Source: Terriglobales bacterium (GTDB lineage Bacteria; Acidobacteriota; Terriglobia; Terriglobales; Acidobacteriaceae). From it: DNA of 32,413 nucleotides. A program made the translations under genes and the position numbers. The stretch is taken from positions 1-32,413 of the forward strand of contig DATMPC010000096.1 in assembly GCA_035567895.1 (NCBI GenBank), read 5' to 3'. Below the pieces are notes generated by a model. The model ran no database searches. It saw nothing but the letters and a program-made list of their open reading frames with translations, and was not told the DNA's origin. Below are positions 15,434-25,482 of this stretch, one piece after another. The stretch's first letter is position 1. Every line of letters begins with the position of its first letter.

Positions 15434-17944
15434 ATGAACTCTCTTTTCCAGGATCTTCGCTACGGCAGTCGGATGCTGTTCAAGAGCCCTGCATTCACGA
15501 CTGTCGCGGTACTCACTCTGGCACTTGGCATTGGCGCGAACACGGCGATCTTCACAGTTGTGAATGCGCTGCTGCTGAAAATGCTGCCCCTCAAAGCGCC
15601 GCAAGAATTGGTTGTCGTCGGAAATCCAGGGATAGTGAGTTCGCGATGGCACGGAACTCCGGAGACGGATTACTTTTCCTATCCGCTGTATCGGGAATTT
15701 CGTGACAACAACACCGTCTTCACGGGGCTGGCAGCGGCCGCAACCGAAGATCGAGTCGAAGTAAACACGAGTTCGGCTGCCGGCGCATCCGAGGAAGTTG
15801 ACGCTCGGCTGGTCACTGGAAACTACTTTCCCGTTTTAGGAGTGGACGCGGCAGCGGGACGGCTGCTCACCGAAAGCGACGAGACACAGGAAAACGCAAA
15901 TCCGGTGGCAGTACTCAGCTACGGGTACTGGGAACGAAAATTTGGCTTCTCGGCTGAAATCGTCGGCAAAGAGATTCGCCTCAACGGATATCCGTTCACG
16001 ATCGTGGGTGTCGCTCAACCGAAATTCCGCGGCGACGTCGTGGGTAGCGATTTCTCGGTCTTCGTACCTCTCACCATGCAGCCAAAGATTATGCGCGAAG
16101 AAGGCATACGGAACGATCCAGAGGTTTCGTGGCTCTCGCTCATTGGCAGACTCAAGCCGCGCATTTCAGTGGCGCAGGCCAAGGCTAACGTAAACCTCGT
16201 ATTCCAGCAGGCTGTCAAAGGATCGTTCGGCGCGCGGCTCAAGTCTGACGATCTGAATGAGATTGCCGGCAAGGAGATCGCCGTAGTTGCTGGAGGCACT
16301 GGACTTTCAGGATTTCGCGCGGACTACAGCACCCCGCTGCTTTTACTGATGGGAATCGTTGGATTGGTTTTGCTGATTGCATGTGTGAACGTGGCCAATC
16401 TTCTGCTGGCACGAGCCAGAACAAGAAGCAAAGAAATCGCCGTCCGCCTTGCGATTGGAGCCAGTCAAAGACGTTTGCTGCAACAGTTGTTGACGGAAAG
16501 CATTCTGCTCGCGTTTTTGGGCGGCGCGTGCGGCGCTGTGCTCGCAATCTGGGGCGTGCGGCTTCTGGTCAGTCTCTTTGGTTCCGACGCAGAATATCTG
16601 CCGCTCTCCCCGGATCTCCGTTTGCTCTTCTTTACGTTTGGAGTGAGCCTGCTTACCGGAATTCTCTTCGGACTTGTTCCTGCACTGAACAGTCTGCGAG
16701 TGCAGGTAAATCCGACCTTGAAAAACGCGGGGGCTGCGACTTCAGAAACGCGGTGGGGCTTCGGCTGGGGCAAAGGGCTTGTGGCGGGCCAGATTGCACT
16801 TTCGCTGCTGGTGCTGTTCGCTTCCACGCTTCTCGGGCGCAGCTTGCAGAAGCTCGTCACGCAAGATCTTGGCTTTGACAGCCGTCACCTGATCGTCGCG
16901 CACCCAGGCGCTTCCGACGCAGGTTACAAAGGCGAAGGCGTAAAGCAGCTTGCGCAGGAGCTCACTACGCGCCTTGCTTCCCTTCCCGGAGTTCGCGGCG
17001 TCAGTTATTCGAGTCTTGGGCTGTTCAGCGGAGGCGAGTCGTCAGACAAGGTTATCGTCCCCGGATTTACTGGAGCGAGCCGCGAAGACTACAGCGTCCG
17101 GGAAGATGCCGTATCGACCGACTACTTTACCGTCCTGGGAATTCCTGTCTTCCTCGGGCGAGGCATCGCTCAGCAGGATACAGCGGGATCGACTCGCGTG
17201 GCCGTGATTAACGAATCCATGATGAAGAAGTTCTTTCATGGCGAAAATCCTGTAGGGCGACAGTTCGAGATTGATGACCCAGAGGAGAAGGGAAAGCCAC
17301 TCACTGTGATCGGCGTCTGCAAAGACGCGAAGGATCATGGCGAGTTTCTGCGCAATGCTACTCCTCCCAGGTTTTATAACGCCTTCCAGCAGTTTCGTGA
17401 TGCGCGGCACTTCGTGCTGGAAATCGCCACCAAAGGCGATCCCAATTTGGTGTTGGGTGAAGTTCGAAGCCAAATCAAAACAGTGGACTCCAATCTGCCG
17501 ATTTATTCGCTGTACACAGTGGGTCAGCTCGTCGAGAGGAACGTCAGTAATCGGAGTGTGCTGGCCACGCTCTCGGAATTCTTCGCCGGATTAGCTCTCG
17601 TGTTGGCTTGCGTTGGTCTTTACGGAATCATGTCGTACACAGTTGCGGGCAGAATTCGAGAGATTGGCATTCGCGTGGCGCTCGGCGCTCAGCGCAGTGA
17701 CGTACTTGAGCTCGTGTTGCGCGAAGGCATGCTGCTCGTGTTGATCGGGCTTGGTATTGGTATTCCGCTTTCCTTGGCCGGCGGTCGCATCCTGCACAGC
17801 TTCCTATTTGGATTGAAAGCAACGGACCCAGTCTCATTAGCGATCGTGATTGTGCTGCTCGGAGCCGTTGGAGCTGTTGCTGGATTCATTCCTGCACGCC
17901 GTGCAACAAAGGTGGATCCGATAGTGGCGCTCAGATATGAGTGA
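15434..17944 (+). CDS. ADOP-family ABC transporter permease, copy 1
   Basis: 836 residues from the ATG at 15434. The frame is open from 15374, but the conserved family start MNSLFQDLRYGSRMLFKSPAF fixes this one, with GGGAAAG just upstream. It has the ADOP layout, a tandem duplication of the MacB/FtsX unit: first membrane helix ([20 protein letters not shown]), MacB-type periplasmic domain, three FtsX helices (about 310-440), then a second copy starting near residue 470 (GLVAGQIALSLLVLFASTLL) with a second periplasmic domain and three more helices, ending ARRATKVDPIVALRYE. Both halves carry ADOP hallmarks (DLRYGSR and KVDPIVALRYE). It is presumed to act with the ATPase 86 bases upstream. The substrate is unknown. 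Confidence 0.95.
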   Translation: MNSLFQDLRYGSRMLFKSPAFTTVAVLTLALGIGANTAIFTVVNALLLKMLPLKAPQELVVVGNPGIVSSRWHGTPETDYFSYPLYREFRDNNTVFTGLAAAATEDRVEVNTSSAAGASEEVDARLVTGNYFPVLGVDAAAGRLLTESDETQENANPVAVLSYGYWERKFGFSAEIVGKEIRLNGYPFTIVGVAQPKFRGDVVGSDFSVFVPLTMQPKIMREEGIRNDPEVSWLSLIGRLKPRISVAQAKANVNLVFQQAVKGSFGARLKSDDLNEIAGKEIAVVAGGTGLSGFRADYSTPLLLLMGIVGLVLLIACVNVANLLLARARTRSKEIAVRLAIGASQRRLLQQLLTESILLAFLGGACGAVLAIWGVRLLVSLFGSDAEYLPLSPDLRLLFFTFGVSLLTGILFGLVPALNSLRVQVNPTLKNAGAATSETRWGFGWGKGLVAGQIALSLLVLFASTLLGRSLQKLVTQDLGFDSRHLIVAHPGASDAGYKGEGVKQLAQELTTRLASLPGVRGVSYSSLGLFSGGESSDKVIVPGFTGASREDYSVREDAVSTDYFTVLGIPVFLGRGIAQQDTAGSTRVAVINESMMKKFFHGENPVGRQFEIDDPEEKGKPLTVIGVCKDAKDHGEFLRNATPPRFYNAFQQFRDARHFVLEIATKGDPNLVLGEVRSQIKTVDSNLPIYSLYTVGQLVERNVSNRSVLATLSEFFAGLALVLACVGLYGIMSYTVAGRIREIGIRVALGAQRSDVLELVLREGMLLVLIGLGIGIPLSLAGGRILHSFLFGLKATDPVSLAIVIVLLGAVGAVAGFIPARRATKVDPIVALRYE

Positions 17945-17950
17945 TACAGA

Positions 17951-18020
17951 GTCAGTACCACCCGCGCGGTAGCGGGTGGGTCAGCGGCTTCACCCACCGG
18001 CTACCGCCGGCGGTACTGAC
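17951..18020. repeat. 70-base hairpin repeat between permease copies 1 and 2
   Basis: The element begins GTCAGTACCACCCGC and ends GCCGGCGGTACTGAC, an imperfect inverted repeat, with inner GGTAGCGGGTGGGT matched by ACCCACCGGCTACC. It starts six bases after the stop of copy 1 and ends 18 bases before the next start. A related copy lies at 20466-20532. Confidence 0.8.
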
Positions 18021-18038
18021 TTGGACGGCTTGAAACCT

Positions 18039-20459
18039 ATGGAAACTCTCTATCAGGATCTTCGCTATTCACTCCGTAATCTCGCCAAGACGCCTGCCTT
18101 CACCGTAGTAGCTCTCATCACGCTAGCGCTCGGCATTGGCGCGAATACTGCGATTTTCAGCGTCGTCAACGCAGTTCTGCTTCGGGCGTTGCCTTACGCC
18201 GAACCAGACCGGCTCGTTGTCATCGGACAGAGTGGATACACGTCTGCTCCTCCGGCGAACTTCTTTGACTGGAAGAGTCAGAACCACGTCTTCGAAAACA
18301 TGGGAGCTGCCGAGGCATGGACACCCAATCTGACCGGTATCGACAAGCCAGAGCAGGTTGTAGGACTGCATGTTACTTCGGATGTCTTTCCTGTATTGGG
18401 AGTCAGGCCCTTGCTTGGTCGCGTTTTCGCGCCCGCCGATGATCGCCTCGGCAGTGATCATCAAGTCGTTGTCAGTTACGGCTTCTGGCAGCGACGCTTC
18501 TCAGGTGCACGCGATGCCCTCGGCAAAACAATTAGTTTGAACGGTGTTCCCTACACGATTGTCGGGGTTATGCCCAAGCGATTCCGCTTCGCTCCATTTT
18601 GGGTCACTAAGGCGGAGATCTGGTCGCCCCTCCCGCTAAGCTCCACCGACCGCGTACGCAACAGCTTGCGTATTTTCGCGCGGCTGAAACCCGGCGTGTC
18701 GCTCGATCAGGCGCGAGCCGAGATGGCCACCATCTCTGCGACGCTTGAAGCTCAATTCCCGGGCTCGAACAAAAACGTTGGGGTAATCCCATTGAAAGAA
18801 AAAGTAGTAGGCGATATTCGGCCGGCGCTCCTTGTTTTGCTAGGCGCTGTCGGATTCGTTTTGCTTATCGCCTGCGCCAACGTCGCACACATGTTGCTGG
18901 CAAGGGCTTCGGCGCGGCAGCGCGAAATTGCCGTCCGATCGGCATTGGGCGCTAGCCGGGCGCGGCTCCTGCGTCAGTTCCTAACGGAGAGCGCTTTGCT
19001 CGCCCTGGTTGGCGGCACTCACGGCGTGCTCATTGCCGTTTGGGGACTGCGTGTTCTGCTGGCGTCGGCGCCTTCGGAGATTACTCGCCTGGGAACCATT
19101 CAAATTGATGGCACTGTATTGATCTTCGCGCTCGTGATTTCGATCCTTACGGGTCTGATCTTCGGTCTCGCTCCTGCTCTGCAAGGTTTCGCAATGAATT
19201 TAGTTGAGACCTTGAAGGGTGGATCCCGGGGTGCTGGCAGCGGCAGGCGCAGCGGACGTTTGCGTGGGCTGCTGGTGGCTTCCGAATTTGCGCTTGCCCT
19301 TGTGTTACTCGCTGGCGCGGGACTCATGATCCGAACCTTCGCAGCGCTCGAATCGATCGATCCTGGCTTTAATCCGCGTCACTTACTGACGATGGTCGTC
19401 TCGGTCGCCGGCTCGAAAGATGCAAACGCGGACCGCTCCTCCTTTTATCAGCAGTCGCTGGAGCGCATCCGAACACTTCCCGGACTGACTCAGGCCAGCG
19501 CAATCAATCATCTCCCGCTTGCCGGAGATATCTGGGGAATTCCATTCTTCATGGAAGGCCGTCCCGAACCGAAACCCGGCGAGGAGCCTCATGGTGCTTA
19601 TCGAGTGATCCTGCCGCAGTACTTTCGTACCATGAATATCTCACTGCTTGAAGGCCGCGATTTTACTGAGAACGACAACTCTCAAGCGCCGAGCGTCGCA
19701 ATCGTGAATCAATATCTGGCCAGTCATTATTGGCCGGACGAGAGTGCAATAGGAAAGCGCATCTCCATCGGCATTGGAGTCGAAAAGAAATGGCTCACGG
19801 TGGTTGGCGTGATCGCAAATACGATCCGTCACGAATGGACCGACCATCCCGATTCGGAATATTACGTCCCGCTGCTGCAAAGCCAGTGGTACCTGGATAG
19901 TCAGTCCGGCGGATTCGCAGCCTATATGAGTTTTGTGGTACGCACGGTCGGAGACGCAGCAGCCCAGACTCCCGCAGTTGAGAACGCGATTCGCTCTCTG
20001 GACAAGAGCGTCACACTTTCCGAAATCGAAACTATGGAAGAGGTCGTTGCCGATACAAATGCCCAGCCGCGTTTCTACCTTTACTTACTGGCGGCGTTTG
20101 CCGGAGTAGCTTTGGTGCTGGCCGCTGTCGGCATCTACGGCGTGATGAGTCACTCAGTTGCGCGCCGAACTAAAGAAATGGCGGTACGCATGGCGCTGGG
20201 AGCGCAGCCGTCGGAAGTGATGCGTCTGGTAGTTGGCGAGAGCATGTCGCTCGCGCTGATCGGCGCGGTGGTTGGGCTCGTCGGCGCCCTGGTTCTCACT
20301 CCGTTAATGAAGACACTGCTGTACGGAGTGCGAGCCAGCGATCCCGTGACTTTTGTTCTTGTCGCAGGTGTTCTTGGAGCCGTTGCCGCGCTGGCGAGCT
20401 ATATCCCTGCGAGGCGCGCTACGAAGGTAGATCCGATGGTGGCGTTGAGATACGAGTGA
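18039..20459 (+). CDS. ADOP-family ABC transporter permease, copy 2
   Basis: 806 residues from the ATG at 18039, the Met of the family start METLYQDLRYSLRNLAKTPAF. An upstream GTG at 17976 keeps the frame open but lies within the hairpin repeat, so I reject it. The first unit has [21 protein letters not shown] and helices GAVGFVLLIACANVAHMLLARASARQREIAVRSALGAS. The second unit follows from about residue 410 and ends IPARRATKVDPMVALRYE. Sequence is close to copy 3 in the first periplasmic domain (PYTIVGVMPKRFRF), and copy 1 is more distant there. No strong ribosome site is visible before the start. Role is as for copy 1; the copies may form alternative or mixed transporters. Confidence 0.94.
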   Translation: METLYQDLRYSLRNLAKTPAFTVVALITLALGIGANTAIFSVVNAVLLRALPYAEPDRLVVIGQSGYTSAPPANFFDWKSQNHVFENMGAAEAWTPNLTGIDKPEQVVGLHVTSDVFPVLGVRPLLGRVFAPADDRLGSDHQVVVSYGFWQRRFSGARDALGKTISLNGVPYTIVGVMPKRFRFAPFWVTKAEIWSPLPLSSTDRVRNSLRIFARLKPGVSLDQARAEMATISATLEAQFPGSNKNVGVIPLKEKVVGDIRPALLVLLGAVGFVLLIACANVAHMLLARASARQREIAVRSALGASRARLLRQFLTESALLALVGGTHGVLIAVWGLRVLLASAPSEITRLGTIQIDGTVLIFALVISILTGLIFGLAPALQGFAMNLVETLKGGSRGAGSGRRSGRLRGLLVASEFALALVLLAGAGLMIRTFAALESIDPGFNPRHLLTMVVSVAGSKDANADRSSFYQQSLERIRTLPGLTQASAINHLPLAGDIWGIPFFMEGRPEPKPGEEPHGAYRVILPQYFRTMNISLLEGRDFTENDNSQAPSVAIVNQYLASHYWPDESAIGKRISIGIGVEKKWLTVVGVIANTIRHEWTDHPDSEYYVPLLQSQWYLDSQSGGFAAYMSFVVRTVGDAAAQTPAVENAIRSLDKSVTLSEIETMEEVVADTNAQPRFYLYLLAAFAGVALVLAAVGIYGVMSHSVARRTKEMAVRMALGAQPSEVMRLVVGESMSLALIGAVVGLVGALVLTPLMKTLLYGVRASDPVTFVLVAGVLGAVAALASYIPARRATKVDPMVALRYE

Positions 20460-20465
20460 GACAAA

Positions 20466-20532
20466 GTCAGTACCATCCGCGGCAGCGGATGGGTCAGTCG
20501 CTCACCCACCCGCTACCGCGGGCGGTTCTGAC
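20466..20532. repeat. 67-base hairpin repeat between permease copies 2 and 3
   Basis: It begins GTCAGTACCATCCGC and ends GCGGGCGGTTCTGAC, with the inner CGGATGGGTCAG and CTCACCCACCCG pairing. It is a second member of the 17951-18020 repeat, seven bases after the stop of copy 2. The two share the outer GTCAGTACCA and the GGGTCAG core, and differ mostly in arm positions where both sides covary or wobble. Confidence 0.8.
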
Positions 20533-20549
20533 ATGACACGAGGTGACCG

Positions 20550-22949
20550 ATGGACACTCTTCTGCAAGACCTTCGCTATGCAGTGCGAATTCTCCTCAAG
20601 AATCCTGCGTTCACGCTAATTGCCGTACTCACCCTCGCTCTCGGCATCGGAGCGAACACTGCGCTTTTCAGCGTTGTCAATGCAGTGCTCTTGCGCCCCC
20701 TGCCATACGTGCATCCCGAGCAACTCTTCGCGCTCAAAGGCGGGCAATCTTGGCCCGATCTCTACGATATTCAGCAGCAGGCACACTCGCTGGATAAGGT
20801 CGGCGCCTATGGTCCGTGGCAATTCGATCTTGTTGGCGCTGGCGAGCCCAAACTGGTCGACGCAGCCCTCGTGTCGCTCGATCTGTTTCCTGCGCTAGGA
20901 GTGAACGCTCAGAGTGGCAGAACCCTCGGCAGTGCCGATGACCTGATTGGCGGAGCACGCGTCATTGTAGTGAGCGACCACTTCTGGAAGGAGAACCTCT
21001 CGGGCCGGGCCGACGTTATAGGAAGCTCTGTCACGCTCAGCGCCAATAGTTACACGGTTATCGGAGTGATGCCGCCAGGCTTTCGACTGCCTACAGGCAC
21101 GGCCGAAGTGTATGTCCCATTTCGGGTCGGCTATCCGGAAGCCGCGCCGTATCGTGGCGTTCACATGCACTCGGCGATCGTAAGACTTCGTCCTGAGATC
21201 ACGGCAACGCAGGCGCAGGCTGAGTTGGACATAATCGCGAAAGGTCTGGCGCAGGCGCATCCAGACGAGAATCGCGATCGCAAATACATTGCTATCTCAC
21301 TGCAGAACCGAGTCACCGGCAACATTCGTCCGGCGCTGCTCATGTTATTCGCAGCAACAGCGGTAGTGCTTCTGATCGCCAGCGCCAACTTCGCGAACCT
21401 ACTCCTTTCAAAGACCGCCCGCAGGCGACAGGAGATCGCGATTCGCATGGCTCTGGGAGCGGCGCGTATCCGACTCGTGCGTCAACTGATTACTGAGAGC
21501 ACTCTGCTCGCACTTCTCGGTGGAGTCGTCGGCCTCGTGCTTGCCTATTGGGGACAGCATGCCTTGGTGATGTTGAAGCCGAAGGACCTGGCAAATATCC
21601 CGCAGTTTACGATTGATGGCTGGGTACTTGGATTTGCAGTTGCCGTGTCGCTGCTTACCGGATGCATTTTTGGTTTGCTGCCAACCATCGAACTGAACAC
21701 GGCCGACGGTGCTGGCTCAATACGGCAGAGCATCACGGTCGCCCAAGGAAAGTTTGCCAACCGTTTGCGTCAAGCTCTGATCGTTGGCGAGCTTGCCCTT
21801 TCGCTGATTCTGCTGTGCGGCGCCGGACTGCTGCTTCGTAGTCTGTGGCGCGTGCAAGGCGTCGATCCGGGATTCAATCCTAATGGCGTGCTGGTCTCGC
21901 ACATCTGGCTGAAGCAAACGCAGTACAACGACGTGGAACCGCAGAATCGCTTCTTCACACAATTGCTCGACAATCTACGCGCAATCCACGGAGCCGAATC
22001 GGTAGGACTTGTGACCGAGCTTCCACTCAGCGGGAACTACATCTCCCACAACTTCCTGATCAACGGCAAGCCCCGTCCGCCGGAGGGCACCGAACCGGAC
22101 GCCGCCACCAACCTCATCACTCCTGACTATTTCAAGACGATGCAGATTCCTGTTCTGGCCGGACGCGCATTCACAGACGCCGATCGCGAAGGCGCGCCTC
22201 CAGTGGCGATTATTAACGAAAGCTTGGCTAAGCAATTCCTTGCCGGGGAAAATCCTATCGGGAAAGAAGTGCGTTATGCGCGCCAGAAGACGCCCTACTG
22301 GATGACGATCGTCGGAGTCGTTGCCGATACCAAGGATCTGGGCCTCGATGAAGATGAGGGTCCCGCCATCTACACGCCGATGATGCAAAAGCAGGAGCAG
22401 TGGCGTCGGTACGCGTTTCTGGCAATTCGGGGCAAAGGTGGAGATCCGCTGGCGCTTGTTCCCGAGATGAAGCAGGCAGTGTGGAGCCTGAACAGCCAAG
22501 TTCCCGTCACGTCCGTGTTTCTCGAGTCGTATCTGTTGGAGCAGTCGATCGGACCGCGGCGTATCAACACTCTGCTGCTGATCACATTTGCCGCAACGGC
22601 GCTGCTGCTGGCGGTCATCGGCTTGTACGGTGTGATCTCCTACGCAATGGCGCAGCGGACTCGCGAAATTGGCATCCGCATGGCACTGGGAGCTCGACGT
22701 GGAGACGTGCTGTCGATGGTTTTCGGAGAAGGATTGTGCCTGGCTCTGATCGGCGTTGCTCTCGGATGTTTGGGCGCGCTAGCTAGCGCGAAGTTTATCT
22801 CATCGCTGCTGTTTAACGTGAAGCCACTCGACGCTGTCAGCTTCGTTGGCGGCTCTGTTGTCCTAGTGTTGACAGCGCTGCTTGCCACTTTGATTCCGGC
22901 GCGACGAGCTGCGAGCGTCGATCCCGTAGTGGCATTACGGTACGAGTGA
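20550..22949 (+). CDS. ADOP-family ABC transporter permease, copy 3
   Basis: 799 residues from the ATG at 20550, preceded by GAGGTGA at a good distance (20540-20546), so translation of this copy should be the best of the three. The family start [21 protein letters not shown] and the end [18 protein letters not shown] are intact. First unit: [28 protein letters not shown], periplasmic domain, and the FtsX helices around [21 protein letters not shown]. Second unit from about residue 405 ([23 protein letters not shown]). It is the shortest of the three, with a shorter first periplasmic domain. It is the last gene of the cassette; queA follows after 170 bases that hold another inverted repeat. 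Confidence 0.94.
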   Translation: MDTLLQDLRYAVRILLKNPAFTLIAVLTLALGIGANTALFSVVNAVLLRPLPYVHPEQLFALKGGQSWPDLYDIQQQAHSLDKVGAYGPWQFDLVGAGEPKLVDAALVSLDLFPALGVNAQSGRTLGSADDLIGGARVIVVSDHFWKENLSGRADVIGSSVTLSANSYTVIGVMPPGFRLPTGTAEVYVPFRVGYPEAAPYRGVHMHSAIVRLRPEITATQAQAELDIIAKGLAQAHPDENRDRKYIAISLQNRVTGNIRPALLMLFAATAVVLLIASANFANLLLSKTARRRQEIAIRMALGAARIRLVRQLITESTLLALLGGVVGLVLAYWGQHALVMLKPKDLANIPQFTIDGWVLGFAVAVSLLTGCIFGLLPTIELNTADGAGSIRQSITVAQGKFANRLRQALIVGELALSLILLCGAGLLLRSLWRVQGVDPGFNPNGVLVSHIWLKQTQYNDVEPQNRFFTQLLDNLRAIHGAESVGLVTELPLSGNYISHNFLINGKPRPPEGTEPDAATNLITPDYFKTMQIPVLAGRAFTDADREGAPPVAIINESLAKQFLAGENPIGKEVRYARQKTPYWMTIVGVVADTKDLGLDEDEGPAIYTPMMQKQEQWRRYAFLAIRGKGGDPLALVPEMKQAVWSLNSQVPVTSVFLESYLLEQSIGPRRINTLLLITFAATALLLAVIGLYGVISYAMAQRTREIGIRMALGARRGDVLSMVFGEGLCLALIGVALGCLGALASAKFISSLLFNVKPLDAVSFVGGSVVLVLTALLATLIPARRAASVDPVVALRYE

Positions 22950-22958
22950 GAGGAATCT

Positions 22959-23084
22959 TCACCACGGAGGCACGGAGACACGGAGACACGGAGAAGAAGC
23001 AGGGAGCGACAACTGCTAAACACGCCAAAATGCGATTCAGCAATCCCCTAATCATTTCTCCGTGACTCAGTGTCTCCGTGGTGA
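22959..23084. repeat. Inverted repeat of CACGGAGA units after the permease cassette
   Basis: TCACCACGGAGGCACGGAGA and further ACACGGAGA copies (22959-22995) face the complementary TCTCCGTGACTCAGTGTCTC (23057-23076) continuing to 23084. The two arms can pair over about 30 bases. The left arm has an extra tandem unit. It lies between permease copy 3 and queA and may slow or end transcription. Confidence 0.7.
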
Positions 23085-23119
23085 TTGGATTTTTTCCCTG
23101 CAAGTAAAATCGACGACAC

Positions 23120-24217
23120 GTGCTTGTCTCCGATTTCGACTTTCATCTTCCCGAAGAACTCATTGCGCAGGAGCCGCTCGCGGACCGGGCGGCTTCGCGT
23201 ATGCTCGTTCTAAGCCGGCAGACTCGCGGGTTCAAAGATGATCAGTTCCGGAATTTTCCGGAACACCTTCGCACCGGAGATGTTCTTGTCCTCAACAACA
23301 GTCGCGTGTTTCCTGCACGCCTTTTCGGGCATCGCCCTGGTGAACGCGCTCAACCGCTAAGTTCACGCAATCCGGCTTCGCGCGAATTTCTTAAAGGTCG
23401 AGTGGAAGTTCTTCTGACGCGGCAACTTGGTAACAATGAGTGGGAGGCGCTGGTTCGGCCGGGACGCAAGCTGAGCATCGGAGAAAAGCTGCGCTTTGGA
23501 GAAGACGAAGCCGGACCGGCACTGCTCGAGGCCGAGATCATTGGTCGTGGAGAGTATGGCGAGCGGCGATTGCGTTTTCAGAAAGCGGCAGATTTTTTCG
23601 AGAAGCTCGAACGCCTCGGTCACGTGCCCCTGCCGCCTTACATCACCCGTGAAGATCGCTCTGCCGATCGTGATCGTTATCAGACCGTCTTCGCCCGTGA
23701 TCGAGGATCAGCAGCCGCTCCCACGGCGGGGCTGCACTTCACGCCAGCGATTCTCGATCAGATTCGCGCTAAGGGAATTGAGATTGTCGAAGTCACCTTG
23801 CATGTCGGTCTCGGGACCTTTCAGCCGCTGCGCGAGGAAGCTGTGGAGAAGAACACGCTGCACGTTGAGAGCTATGAGATCACCAGTTCGAGCGCTCATG
23901 CGATGAATCAGGCGCTCGCAGATCGTCGTCGCATCGTGGGAGTTGGCACCACAGTAGTTCGCGCGCTCGAACATTCCGCTCAGGTGGGTAATGAAAAAGT
24001 CATTGCAGGCAAAAGCGAGACTAACATCTTCATCTATCCCGGTTTCGAGTTTCGGGTTGTCGGCGCGATGCTCACGAATTTTCACCTGCCACGCTCGTCG
24101 CTTCTCATGCTCGTTTCCGCGTTTGCCGGGCGCGAGCACGTGCTAATAGCGTATGCGCATGCAATCAGTGAGCGATATCGCTTCTTCTCTTACGGTGATT
24201 GCATGCTGGTGGAATAG
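23120..24217 (+). CDS. queA: S-adenosylmethionine:tRNA ribosyltransferase-isomerase
   Basis: 365 residues. QueA transfers and isomerises the ribosyl part of S-adenosylmethionine onto 7-aminomethyl-7-deazaguanine in tRNA, giving epoxyqueuosine at wobble position 34. The N-terminus [26 protein letters not shown] is characteristic, as are [94 protein letters not shown] and [20 protein letters not shown] near the C-terminus. The start codon is GTG at 23120. Length is slightly above average for the family. No other queuosine gene is nearby. It probably heads a unit with the RidA and SDR genes. Confidence 0.97.
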   Translation: MLVSDFDFHLPEELIAQEPLADRAASRMLVLSRQTRGFKDDQFRNFPEHLRTGDVLVLNNSRVFPARLFGHRPGERAQPLSSRNPASREFLKGRVEVLLTRQLGNNEWEALVRPGRKLSIGEKLRFGEDEAGPALLEAEIIGRGEYGERRLRFQKAADFFEKLERLGHVPLPPYITREDRSADRDRYQTVFARDRGSAAAPTAGLHFTPAILDQIRAKGIEIVEVTLHVGLGTFQPLREEAVEKNTLHVESYEITSSSAHAMNQALADRRRIVGVGTTVVRALEHSAQVGNEKVIAGKSETNIFIYPGFEFRVVGAMLTNFHLPRSSLLMLVSAFAGREHVLIAYAHAISERYRFFSYGDCMLVE

Positions 24218-24252
24218 CGTTCGGCTGAAAGCTGAATGCTATCCTGTCTCCC

Positions 24253-24639
24253 ATGAAAGAACAGGTACGAACGCAAGGTGCTCCACAAGCCATCGGTCCC
24301 TATTCGCAGGCTGTGAAAAGTGCCGGACTGCTATTTGCTTCGGGACAGGTGGCGCTCGATCCTGCTAGTGGAAGCATTGTCACTGGCGGAATTGTGGAGC
24401 AAACGGAGCGCGTGATGAAGAACATCGCCGCTGTTCTGGAAGCTTCGGGCACAGGCTTCGATCAAGTGATCAAATCCACTGTTTTTCTTAAAGACATGGG
24501 TGACTTTTCGAAGATGAACGAGATTTATGGACGCTACGTTTCAGGCGAGGGCAAGATTGCGCCCGCACGCTCCACTGTCGAGGTCTCGCGACTCCCGAAA
24601 GATGCTCTAGTCGAAATCGAAGTGATCGCTCTTCTGTAA
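24253..24639 (+). CDS. RidA-family reactive intermediate deaminase
   Basis: 128 residues, normal for RidA/YjgF/YER057c. Members hydrolyse reactive enamine/imine intermediates made by PLP enzymes, releasing ammonia and protecting other enzymes. Diagnostic sites are present: Tyr17 (GPYSQA), LLFASGQVALDP, the middle helix TERVMKNIAAVLEASG, KSTVFLKDMGDFSKMNEIY, the catalytic Arg106 in PARSTVEVSRLPKDALVEIEVIA, and Glu122. The sequence fits the RidA subfamily rather than the Rid4-7 groups that lack the arginine. It lies 35 bases after queA and three bases before the SDR gene, so co-transcription is likely. Confidence 0.95.
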   Translation: MKEQVRTQGAPQAIGPYSQAVKSAGLLFASGQVALDPASGSIVTGGIVEQTERVMKNIAAVLEASGTGFDQVIKSTVFLKDMGDFSKMNEIYGRYVSGEGKIAPARSTVEVSRLPKDALVEIEVIALL

Positions 24640-24642
24640 GCC

Positions 24643-25440
24643 ATGTCCAATTCCCAAAATGGAGTGCAGCTCTCGGTCGCCGGGAAGGTTGCTCTTGTAA
24701 CCGGCGGATCGCGCGGAATCGGCGCCGCGACTGTGAAGATGTTTTGTGCAGCTGGCGCGAAAGTCGCCTTCAACTATCAAAAGGCCAAGGCGGCCGCGGA
24801 CCGCGTCGTCGCAGACTGCGGGACCGCCGTGTGTGCCATTCAGTCGGAGCTTTCTTCGCCTCAAGATGCTGAGAGACTGGTCAAGACCGTAGTCGGCAAC
24901 TTCGGGCGCCTCGATTGCCTCATCGCGAATCATGGCATATGGCCGCCGGAGGACGCTCCTATCGATCAAATGTCGGACGAGCAATGGCGCCAGACGATAG
25001 CCGTGAATCTCGACAGTGTTTTCGGCCTGATTAAGCACAGTGTGGCGCAGATGAAGAGGCAGGGACGAACCTCAGGGCAGGCAGCCGGCCGCATCGTGAT
25101 CATCAGTTCCACTGCGGGACAGCGTGGGGAAGCTTTTCACTGCGACTACGCAGCCAGCAAAGGTGCGGTCATCAGCATGGTGAAGGGACTTAGCACGGAG
25201 CTAGCGCGTGATGGAATCTACGTAAACTGCGTCGCTCCCGGATGGGTAGCAACTGACATGGCAGCTCCAGCGCTGGAGGATCCTAAGACTCGGGACAGAA
25301 TCTTCGCCACCATTCCTCTGGGCCGTGTAGGCAAGCCGGAGGAAATCGGTGCTCCAGTCCTGTTTTTATGCACTGAGCATGCGGGCTTCATTACCGGTGA
25401 GATCCTGAACGTCAACGGCGGTGCTGTCCTGGTGGGATAG
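24643..25440 (+). CDS. SDR-family NAD(P)-dependent oxidoreductase (FabG-like)
   Basis: 265 residues, classical short-chain dehydrogenase. Cofactor motif TGGSRGIG (20-27), NHG (96-98) in place of the usual NNAG, Asn122 in the active-site helix, Ser155/156, and YAASK with Tyr169 and Lys173. The end DGIYVNCVAPGWVATDM and GFITGEILNVNGGAVLVG are typical of FabG-like enzymes that reduce or oxidise carbonyl/hydroxyl groups. The arginine after the glycine motif (SRG) suggests NADPH preference, as in FabG. The substrate is not known. The start is only three bases after the RidA stop. Confidence 0.94.
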   Translation: MSNSQNGVQLSVAGKVALVTGGSRGIGAATVKMFCAAGAKVAFNYQKAKAAADRVVADCGTAVCAIQSELSSPQDAERLVKTVVGNFGRLDCLIANHGIWPPEDAPIDQMSDEQWRQTIAVNLDSVFGLIKHSVAQMKRQGRTSGQAAGRIVIISSTAGQRGEAFHCDYAASKGAVISMVKGLSTELARDGIYVNCVAPGWVATDMAAPALEDPKTRDRIFATIPLGRVGKPEEIGAPVLFLCTEHAGFITGEILNVNGGAVLVG

Positions 25441-25482
25441 GACCCTGGCTTGCGCCGAGTGTCGTAACATTAATACTTAACT

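Noticed and set aside
21975-22499. 174-codon minus-strand frame
   Set aside because: Antisense to permease copy 3; low-quality composition.
14476-23084. CRISPR-like or tandem array in the transporter locus
   Set aside because: The repeats are inverted pairs of three different types in separate gaps, with no regular repeat-spacer pattern.
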